A DNA stretch of 64,000 bases, from contig NW_025955027.1 in the NCBI RefSeq assembly GCF_022376445.1, positions 155,006 through 219,005 of the forward strand, read 5' to 3'. The translations under genes and the position numbers were made by a program. Shown piece after piece: positions 56,819 through 64,000 of this stretch. Numbering within the stretch: position 1 is the first letter of the stretch; each line of letters starts with the position of its first letter. The notes under the pieces are model-generated. The model saw only the letters and a list, made by a program, of their open reading frames with translations. It did not search any database and was not told where the DNA came from. This DNA comes from Fomitopsis serialis. Its lineage: Eukaryota; Basidiomycota; Agaricomycetes; Polyporales; Fomitopsidaceae.

Positions 56819-57254
56819 TGTTACGCGAAGCTAGGCGAGTGGAACACTACAAGCCACAAGCTTGCAAGGTTACTAACTTCAAGGAAGAGTTCTGTATCTT
56901 AGACCTAGGAAGGACGCAAGTCCCTTCGTCCTAGTCGAGTTCCGAAGCGGTAGCGGTATGAGAAAGCTAGCGTCGATTGCTAACCAGGTCGAACTGAAGA
57001 GTCCGACCTCTACTGTACAGGTATATATACAAACGAATGAGTCTGAGTCAAGGCGTACAGTAAGCATGAGTCAAGATATGTCATCGCTGACGAAGGAATC
57101 GGTAATCATGACGAAGAAAGGAGTCAGCAGGGTTCAGCTATCACATGATAGTCCGGGTGCGGTACAGTACATAACCGGTCCTCATGCACGTGAGGTGGTT
57201 AGAGATAACAAGTAAAAGAAAATGAAAATGTACGTAACATGGCGACTTGTAACA
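56819..57254 (-). repeat. Chromovirus 5' LTR
   Basis: 436 bp, the partner of 49186..49621. Adjacent on the inner side, the minus strand reads TAAGGTCGAACTCTTC; I cannot match this primer-binding region to a particular tRNA. Confidence 0.93.
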
Positions 57255-57831
57255 TTCGCCTTACCCTACGATCGCCTGGTCCGAGACCTTGGTACTGCTC
57301 GAACAAGTCAACCAGGCCGAGCGTCGCCCTCTCGCGAACCCGCAGTATCAGCGCGAGTCGTTGATCCTGTCTGACTTCCGCCAGCTGCCCGACAACCTCG
57401 AGTCCATGGGTCGAGTGATTCACAACATCGCAGTCGACCAGCGCCGCACGCACGGCACCCTCGTCGGGTTGCTCGAAAGCCTGCTCGAGCGCGTCAACAC
57501 TGACCGTAGCTTCGACGCCGGTCCGTCTGTTCGTAGGGGTAGGGGTGGTGGTCATGGGTGTGGAGGTCGAGGACATAGATACGAGAGTTGCCGAGGCCGT
57601 CACTAGTTAGTTTGACGTAGCCATGTACTTGCCCCGGAGTCCTACCAATGTAGCGACGCTTCTAAACCACTCGCCTCTGCCACTAAGGGTTCCGAACATT
57701 GACGCTTGAGCTTCGAACATCGGGCGGTTCCCTCGAACGGACTGGCAGTGCGTCGACCGTTCTGACTTAGTGTACTGTTGTATCGACCGTAAATGGCGTT
57801 TTCGGCGGGTAGGTGAGCTAAGGGCTCATCA

Positions 57832-57849
57832 TCTCCCCCTTACTGAGAT
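57832..57849 (-). repeat. Polypurine block, copy 1 (other at 61546..61562)
   Basis: Minus strand AGTAAGGGGGAG preceded by ACCGAGGACGGTCA occurs here and again inside pol at about 61546..61575. In pol it encodes TEDGQDFSKGE; here the same phrase ends soon after in a stop. A polypurine tract in pol plus one downstream is the pattern of a central and a 3' polypurine tract, with an LTR expected to begin just left of 57837; this is inference. The stretch 57607..58213 has no other recognised feature. Confidence 0.5.
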
Positions 57850-58213
57850 ACTGACCGTCCTCGGTCGGCTCGAACACGCCGGCGCTTGTTTTGCGTCCGC
57901 GATCATCGAGATACTTCCGCGCCAGGCCGTCCGAAGTTCTTGTCCAATGGCGAGCACTCGAGAAGCGATTAGCGAACGGCAGGACGCGCCTCGATCACGT
58001 TGATCCAAAGAATTAATCCCATTGGACGGGAGTTGAGCGCTTCTTGACCGTTTTGGGATGGTTCTGATGGGGATGATCCCCGTTGTTTCAGCGCCTCGAA
58101 TGCGGTAGGTGGACCCACAAAGCTCGAGCGCACATATAGCGGGGGGGATCCCCGCCGAACTTCGCTTAATCCCCCGCTTCGCTCTCCCATCTCCGTCTCT
58201 GTTCGCTCGCCCC

Positions 58214-59842
58214 ATGTCCGCTTCGTCCGCTCCCGCGCCCGCTCCCGCCTTCTCCAAGTCCCCCGAACCTGCCGGCGCCTCCGCGTCGGACGACGAATAC
58301 ACGGTGGACTCGAACACCGGTTTCCCCGTCCCCCACGACCCGAAGAGCCCTATGGCTCCGCTCGCCAACTGGGTCGTGGGGCACCTCGTGCCCGAAAATC
58401 CGGATGCCATCGAGGAATGGTTCGAGGGCGCGTATGCGGCTGTGGTAAGTCCTTCGCTTGTTTCGTTTCGTTCGTACCGACTCATACGTTCGAAGAATCG
58501 CTTCACCCGCGTGACGAAGGGCGCGTTCCTTTCGCAGCGCCACGCAACGGCCCTCGGCCGTCTCCTTGTCCTCGCCACCGACGTCAACCCGGAGGCCGCG
58601 CGCCAATGCGCCGACAACATGGATTGGCCGCTCCTTGAGGCCGCCATCAAGCACGCGGCACTCGAACGCGAGAAACGCGCGCTTTGGGACGCCGAGCAGA
58701 CCCGCCTTCGGCTCGAGGCCGAAGAGAGGGAACGTCAGGAGGCCGAGGCCCAGAAAGTCCGCGAGGCCCAAGAGGCCGAAGAAAACGCCCGTCGCGAGGC
58801 CGCCGAGGCCGAAGAACTCGAACGCCGCGAGGCCGCCGAGCTCGAGGAGGCCGCCGAGGCCCACAAACGCGAGGCGGCTCGCCAACTTCGCGAGGAGAAG
58901 ACCTTGCCGCGACGTGGTCGGTCCGGTGCTCGGGCAAAGGTAAGTCCCGTGCACAGTCCCCCACCGCCTCCGACGCCTCTACCGTTTGCGCCGACTCGCC
59001 CGAAGTCGAGATAGTCCCCGAGCCCAAGGGCTCGAAGAAGAATAAGAAGCGCAAGGCCCCAGCCGACGGCTCGGCCCCGACGTGACGGACCCCGCCGTCC
59101 GCAAGCTCGTCGCTCGCGCGACCACTGTCCGCGACAGGACGATGGCGGTGAGTCTTTTCCTCTTTCTTCGTTGTACCCTACTAACGTTTCGTGACTTAGT
59201 GCGATCGCTGCGCCGCGGGCTACGCGACCCCAAAGGACTGCATCTTCGAGGCCGACGCGGTCGCATGCAACCAGTGCCTGCACGATCAGCAGGGATGCTA
59301 TTGGGGCGCCGCTACATTGGCCGGCACTCGCAAGGCTCGACGTTCCGGTAAGTCCGCTCTTTGTCTTCGAAGTCGTTCGTACCGTTCGGGCTAACCTGCT
59401 TGTTTCGTAGGCAAGAGGGGTGAATCCGAGGAGCCGGTCGCCCATGCGCCGCCAGCCCCGTTACGGTCCCTGCTCCGGGTCCTACGGCCTTTGTGCCTTC
59501 GCGCACGCCCTCCATCCACGTGCCGCCGCGGCCGTACACGCCGCACAGACCCAGACGCCACCGATCGACATCGGGGCGATCCTCCAGGCCCAGTGCGCCC
59601 CTGTCCGCTCGCTCGCCGAAGGTCGTGCGGCCTTGTCGGCGACCACCGAGCGCGTCGGCAACGTCGAGGCGTCCCTCAACTTGATGGGCCTCGAGCTTTC
59701 GGTGCTCGAGGGCCTCCAAGAGTACTACAGCCGTCGCGTCGACGAGCTGTACGTCGAGTCCATCGGAGTCGCGCGCGGGGCATTCGACGTTCCTGCGGCT
59801 GGTCCTTCGGCCGGGCCTTCGAAGGCGAAGGGCTCGAAGTAG
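58214..59842 (+). CDS. Retroelement-associated ORF B: coiled coil plus Cys6 cluster
   Basis: Starts at ATG 58214 (MSASSAPAPAPAFSKSPEPA) and ends GPSKAKGSK, TAG at 59840..59842. Blocks: SNTGFPVPHDPKSPMAPLAN; after a 75-bp intron (58445..58519) GAFLSQRHATALGRLLVLAT; a long Glu/Ala/Arg coiled coil (about 58650..58900); SRAQSPTASDASTVCADSPE; the six-cysteine cluster Cys-x2-Cys-x9-Cys-x8-Cys-x2-Cys-x6-Cys around CDRCAAGYATPKDCIFE; and PPIDIGAILQAQCAPVRSLA .. RVGNVEASLNLMGLELSVLE. Missing bases near 58925 and 59083 shift the frame. The cluster could bind nucleic acid, but its spacing is not that of GAL4. It is convergent with the pol at 60137 onward. I associate this family with Ty3/gypsy neighbourhoods in agaricomycetes. 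Confidence 0.6.
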
Positions 59843-60136
59843 GTATGCGTTCGTAGCGTCTCCCGGTATTGTTCGTAGGTTCGTAGACGCGTTCGGGTTC
59901 CGTACTTGTACTTGTAGTGTCTTGGTTGTGTCTCGCGCATGTGGCTGCTAATCTGTAACGTCTCTCCCTCTCGCGTTCGTATAATGTATATCTTGTTTCT
60001 AACCGCTGCCACGGTGTTCGAAGGATCTGAGTGAAAAGAGCGAGGGTGTCCTTAAAACATAAATCTGTATAGGGGTATACTGCGCGAGTCTCTTGACAGA
60101 CTCATTCTTCGTCTTCTGAACTCGACGTTTCATCGT
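59843..60136. other. Junction between convergent ORF B and pol
   Basis: About 290 bp, mostly unstructured, containing the 3' ends of both transcription units. No LTR boundary was recognised here. Confidence 0.35.
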
Positions 60137-60430
60137 CTAGTTCGTCGGGTAAATCAGGCGCGCTGGTTCGTCATCGCCTAGTGTGTCTGACTGCTCCATT
60201 TCGTGCAAGCGTTCGAAGGGTACGTCCAGATGTTCGAGCGAAATTGTGATCGATCTTCGAGCAAGGTAGGGAATGACTCGAAACGCGGCGATAGGTCTGT
60301 CGAGAACCGTGCCATCTAGTTCGGCAATGATGTAGGCACCTCCTCGGTTTCGTGATATGACGACCATAGGCCCTTGGTATCGTGGACGCATCTTACGGTT
60401 CAAGGCCTTCTCTATCGCTGTGTTTCGCAC
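60137..60430 (-). CDS. Second element: integrase C-terminal domain
   Basis: KALNRKMRPRYQGPMVVISR, NRGGAYIIAELDGTVLDRPI and AAFRVIPYLARRSITISLEH form the SH3-like C-terminal domain of Ty3/gypsy integrases. The frame differs from the core, a further single-base shift near 60440. Confidence 0.8.
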   Translation of the reverse strand: MRNTAIEKALNRKMRPRYQGPMVVISRNRGGAYIIAELDGTVLDRPIAAFRVIPYLARRSITISLEHLDVPFERLHEMEQSDTLGDDEPARLIYPTN

Positions 60431-60505
60431 GAGGACTAAGTCCCGCGCTGGAAGTCAAAGTCTTCGATCGTGTACTGGTGCTCTCGTTCGAAGCGTCGGG
60501 CAGCC

Positions 60506-61653
60506 TCACGTCTCGCTTCGTAGACCTTCGAGTAGATCTTTGAGAGGTCCTCCGACCGTTTCTGAAGTGCTATGGCTCGTCGGGCAATCAATCGGTAGTG
60601 TCGAGTGCTGTCTCAGGTGGTGGGACAAGGTACGTTGCTTCGATAACGTCGAGGGCAGTATCGGGTGCGTGCCTGTTGCTGCAAAGTACGGCGAACATCC
60701 CATTCTTCGACGAGTTGTTACGCGTTCGGACCATAGTACTGAATGGAAGACCTGTGACCAGCGCGACTGATCTCCGTCTGCTGCCTTAAACAACGCTTGT
60801 CTCATGTCGAAGTGCGAACGTTCGACGATACCGTTCGCTCGCGAGTTGTAGCCACTGATCCTGATATGGTTGATGTGATACTTCTTCGAGAGGTACTCGA
60901 GCGCCTTGACCCAGGGTGCGCCGTTGTCGGAGACTAGTTCAACAAGCGTGCCCCAGCGACAGACAATGTCTTGATATAGCCATTCGCCAAGGGTCTGAGC
61001 TGTCTCTCTTCGAAGCATTCGGGCTTCGGGGTACGTGATCGAAGAACAGCGCGCTTGCGCTATGAGCTTATAGCCTCCCGAAACAGGCATGAACATCGTG
61101 TCGCAGAACGCCTTCATGAATAGTCCGGCTGGCATCGCGACCGTCGGTGGGATGAGGATCTGTCGTAACTGACGCTTCTGACATAGGTCGCACGTTCGAA
61201 CATACCAGCCTACGTCGGACTTGTGATCGGGCCACCAGAAGCGTTCGGAGACTGCTACGATCGTTGCGTGGATTCCGCGGTGTCCGATCCTATCGTGCTC
61301 TCGCGTAATGTTCGAAGCCTTCGCTCGGGTGGTAGGACAACCTTATGCGCGCCTTGACCATTTCGTCTCCAGAGTCGATCCCCGTGACGAAGAACTGCGT
61401 CGCGTACTTGTAGAACCTTCGAACGCTCGTTGCGAAAGTCCGTCTGGCTTCGAAGAGTCATCAGGAAATGCTTGACTTGCTCGACACGTGCGTCTAGCTT
61501 TCGAGCTTTGTCCGAGCGTGGTACTATCGCGTAGTCGTCGTCATCCTCCCCCTTACTGAAATCTTGACCGTCCTCGGTCAACACGAGCACCGCAACGTTC
61601 GAAGGGCGGGAGAGGGTGGGATAAGGCTGTATCATGTGCACGAACGAGTACAT
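60506..61653 (-). CDS. Second element: linker and integrase core
   Basis: A linker with TEDGQDFSKGEDDDD and KQFLMTL-type helices, then the zinc-binding part EHDRIGHRGIHATIVAVSER .. WYVRTCDLCQK near 61180..61310, then the catalytic core: AFCDTMFMPVSGGYKLIAQA, VELVSDNGAPWVKALEY and SRANGIVERSHFDMRQ supply the three acidic residues. Frame changes occur near 61310 and 61140. Confidence 0.85.
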
Positions 61654-61688
61654 GTTGTCGATCCAGTCTTCGAACGCGTCGTCTTCGT

Positions 61689-62264
61689 CTACTGGGTCGT
61701 CGCTGGTTGCGTCGTTCTTCGGGACAGTCCATCCGGTCCGTGCGAGGTCCCAGGCACATGCACGAGAGTGAAGTGAAACGTGAGAATTGAGACAATCCAG
61801 CGATTAATGCTCGCGCTCGGTGCGATATCGGGATTAGCCAGCATCCCCTTGATGTATCGAGCGTCGACTTCCACGATCAGGTTTCGAATCCCGATGACAT
61901 ACATTCGAAGCGCTCGAAGAGCGCGGAACAGTCCATAGATTTCAAGCTTTGGTTGCGAGAATCGACGTTCGCGGTCGTTGAGCGTGATTGACCCAATCGG
62001 CTGTAGTACCTGCGCTTGGCGTCTTCCTCGTCGCACTGGCATAGGAGGAATCCGACTGCGATGAAGGACGTGTCGACGGCCAGAATAACGGGTGCCGTCG
62101 AGTCGTAGTTGATCGAACGAAGTGCTGGGCTTTCGAGCAAGGCCTGCTTCAAGTCGTCCTGAGCCTGCTGTTGTGCGGGGCCCCACTCGAAGGGCATATC
62201 CTTCCTTGTTAGACGGACGAGCGCGTCGGCCCGGTGCGCGAAGTTCTTGATAAATATCCTGCAC
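61689..62264 (-). CDS. Second element: RNase H
   Basis: Acidic catalytic positions in ILAVDTSFIAVGFLL (in the preceding frame), QPKLEIYGLFRALRALRMYV and LIVEVDARYIKGMLAN, closing with VHVPGTSHGPDGLSRRTTQP. The frame changes within the domain near 61990. Confidence 0.8.
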   Translation of the reverse strand: MQDIYQELRAPGRRARPSNKEGYALRVGPRTTAGSGRLEAGLARKPSTSFDQLRLDGTRYSGRRHVLHRSRIPPMPVRRGRRQAQVLQPIGSITLNDRERRFSQPKLEIYGLFRALRALRMYVIGIRNLIVEVDARYIKGMLANPDIAPSASINRWIVSILTFHFTLVHVPGTSHGPDGLSRRTTQPATTQ

Positions 62265-64000
62265 ACTCCGATCGTGCCGAGAAACGCTCGAACATCGGAC
62301 AAGGTCTGACAGGCGCCCCAGTTTCGGATGGTCGCAACTCGAGATTCGTCAGGCAGACGCCCTTGAGGCGTACAACGGTGGCCAATGACCATGATTTCTC
62401 GAGCTATCAGCACACTCTTGACTCCCGAAAATGTTCCGCCCGCGTAGCGCATTCGAGTGACGATCCGGTTAAGGTTCTGGAAGTGTTCCCAGACGAACCT
62501 TCGAATGCCAGGATTCTGCGGAATGACTTCGCCACCGTAGTCGCTAGCCGGTCCTTTGAGCGGAACGTCGTCGATGTAGGGTACAGTGTGTTCGGGAGTT
62601 TCGGGCTGAAGTATATAGGTTACGTCATCGTGGAAGATGGGTACTGCATTTGTCCACCCCATAGGAAGCGTAGTAAGTCGCATGGCCCCGTACGGTGTCT
62701 GGAACGTAGTGAGATCTCTCGAACTTTCGGCGATATAGCGTTCGTCGTAGCCGACATAGAGGTCTAGCATCCCTCCGCACGTTCGTCCTCCGAACTGTTC
62801 GGCGAGATGTTCGGGAGTCGGCGGGACACCAGAGTGTTGGATCGTGACTGCGTTGAGAGGTTCGAGACTGTGAACAATCCGCAAGGACTTGCCGTCCTTC
62901 TTAACAACACAAAACCATCGCGAACGGTACGACGAGTTCGAAGGTTCGTAGACTCCGGAGTCAATCTTGCGTCGAATCATCGAGCAGACCTCCTTGTACA
63001 GACCAGGAGGTATAGGGATGTTCTTCTGGACCCAAGGCGTATGCGGGATCACAGGGAAGTCTATAGGTGGGAAATACTCGGACTTGAAATTGCCACGTTC
63101 GTTGTCTGACCATGCGAACGCGTCGTTGTTCGTAGCCATGAAGTGGTGAAGTAGATCGCGTTCGGCGGGTTGTAACAGATCATCGTCGTGCAGCTTATCC
63201 GAGACAGCTGCCCTTTCGGCCGTGTAGCGACCTTCGGGCTTGAAAGGCGGTGGGTTGGGGTTGAGTTCACGCATCGTAGAGAGCGGATCTCCCTTGATGT
63301 CGCGAACGATACGAAACTGTTCGGGGACGGACCCGAGAACAGGTCTCGTCTTCAGTGCGACCGGCTTGTACTTCTTCTTCGATTTTGCCTGTGCGAATGT
63401 GGACACATCAGGAGCATCCTCGGACGAGTCGGTACTGTCGTGGGTATGGCCGGTGCGGGTATACGTAGGTGAGTTGTTCGAACGAGAGAATGTGTTCGGA
63501 GAAGTGGTCGAAGATGTATGCGTGTTCGAAGGTTTCGAAGCGTATGACGGGGTATGCTGAGTCGATCTCGTAGCCTCGGTGGCTGTCCTGACTTCATCGA
63601 AAACAAAACTGGAATAGGTATGTGGAACGGAGAGATACGTAGCCGCGAGAACTGGGTCTTCGAGAGATGATATGTTGGCATAGGCAGAAATGGACGGGGT
63701 ATCGTTTTCGAAGTCGATCACAAGCGCGACTTGCTCGTCATCGTCGGCTTGAACTACGTGTTCAAAAGTCCCGACTGCCTCTTCTGAAAAACCTCTTGGA
63801 ACTTCGGACGTCCTCGAGGCATCGTAGGTACCGTGATCTGTTCGGACGTGTTCGGGCACAACAGGGTGATGGTTTGATTCTCGTCGGCAAAGTTCTTCAC
63901 CAGGCTCTCAGTGATGACGTCGAATGGTCGACCTAGAAGTACGTCGTACGACGCGCGCTTGATGACGTGGATCTGGAGATACAAGGTGATCGGGCCGACT
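61877..64000 (-). CDS. Second element: protease and reverse transcriptase
   Basis: At the right edge KRASYDVLLGRPFDVITESL is the end of the protease domain. After a frame change near 63800 a long linker leads to KYKPVALKTRPVLGSVPEQF and the RT: RRKIDSGVYEPSNSSYRSRW, VVKKDGKSLRIVHSLEPLNA, PYGAMRLTTLPMGWTNAVPI and the active site TVPYIDDVPLKG (YIDD). The connection domain LSDVRAFLGTIGVCRIFIKN follows. Most of it is one open frame of 660 residues. Confidence 0.9.

Larger units (their letters stand above)
49186..57254 (-). mobile_element. Complete Ty3/gypsy chromovirus, 8069 bp
   Basis: Two 436-bp LTRs, 49186..49621 and 56819..57254, appear identical over their whole length, begin TGTTAC and end GTAACA. 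TTCGC flanks both sides (49181..49185 and 57255..57259), the 5-bp target duplication expected for this order. The coding strand is minus, so the 5' LTR is the right one. Order: gag, protease, reverse transcriptase, RNase H, integrase, chromodomain, then an extra ORF that runs to within 12 bp of the 3' LTR. A polypurine tract (AGGAAGGGG) lies directly before the 3' LTR on the minus strand. Insertion is recent judging by the LTRs, yet gag and pol are interrupted by one-base frameshifts. Confidence 0.93.
48826..57606 (+). pseudogene. Retroelement-associated ORF A, split by the chromovirus
   Basis: MPHLDPTSEVYAARYYRLLE opens exon 48826..48978; a 56-bp intron leads to 49035..49185 (RFLFESRSRAILLANDTLPA .. 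ELMRYLDEVFHRDGNQGDIL). Reading stops at the TTCGC target duplication and resumes in frame after the chromovirus at 57260: PYPTIAWSETLVLLEQVNQA .. LPDNLESMGRVIHNIAVDQR .. LVGLLESLLERV, then a Gly/Arg-rich end, stop near 57606. The pattern is one I associate with small genes found beside Ty3/gypsy elements in agaricomycetes. Its function is unknown. A spliceable intron in such a gene means it is not read from the retrotransposing RNA of the same strand. Confidence 0.55.
60137..64000 (-). mobile_element. Second Ty3/gypsy element, pol region (runs off the edge)
   Basis: A different Ty3/gypsy lineage from the chromovirus, without a chromodomain. The 3' half of its polyprotein lies here on the minus strand. 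No LTR is visible inside the window, unless the candidate at 48144..48662 is its left one. Domain order is protease, RT, RNase H, integrase, given separately below. Confidence 0.85.

Noticed and set aside
57829..58954. Minus-strand ORFs opposite ORF B
   Set aside because: Gly/Leu/Arg-rich mirror of the coiled-coil coding sequence; the plus strand has the Cys cluster and conserved blocks.

Overview
The window reads as nuclear DNA of a basidiomycete fungus, most likely an agaricomycete of the polypore kind. The signs are genes cut by many introns of about 50-65 bp with GT..AG ends, basidiomycete-typical families (DUF6533 membrane proteins, MYND-finger proteins with short ankyrin-like regions, a Plavaka-type transposase) and fungal Ty3/gypsy retroelements. 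No rRNA, tRNA or CRISPR array was recognised.

Layout. 0-5 kb: two neighbouring copies of an unknown gene family on the minus strand, one broken and one intact; a third, frameshifted copy lies at 33.6-35.5 kb. 5-6.2 kb and 26.7-27.8 kb: two paralogous MYND-finger genes. 6.7-12.4 kb: a DUF2470 membrane protein, a decayed DUF6533 copy, a foldback DNA element of about 815 bp, and an intact DUF6533 gene. 13-16.4 kb: a long low-complexity protein with a helical N-terminal domain. 16.7-23.4 kb is the conserved core: SUMO, the Rab geranylgeranyltransferase beta subunit, DPH3 and mitochondrial MTO1, with DPH3 and MTO1 divergent from one 333-bp region. 23.9-26.4 kb: a third MYND gene. 29.6-33 kb: a multi-pass membrane protein with a long low-complexity tail.

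From 36 kb onward the window is mostly mobile DNA. A 4.35-kb Helitron-like composite (36361..40710) is a head-to-tail dimer with phased hairpin arrays and a captured, internally deleted gene; it splits a relic MYND gene, which reads in frame again across the inferred empty site. An apparently intact Plavaka transposase lies at 42.6-45.8 kb. A DUF6532-like gene at 46-48.1 kb carries a 16-bp tandem duplication. At 49186..57254 is a complete chromovirus (Ty3/gypsy with chromodomain): 436-bp LTRs that look identical, a 5-bp target duplication TTCGC, and an extra ORF after pol with an RNase H1-type hybrid-binding domain. It sits inside an ORF read on the plus strand. That ORF and a second plus-strand ORF (58.2-59.8 kb, coiled coil plus six-cysteine cluster) lie convergent to the pol of another Ty3/gypsy element (60.1 kb to the right edge).

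A caution applies to all coding calls. Many genes, including conserved-looking ones, carry one-base frameshifts, and nearly every one I could resolve is a missing base. Some genes called broken here may be intact in the organism.
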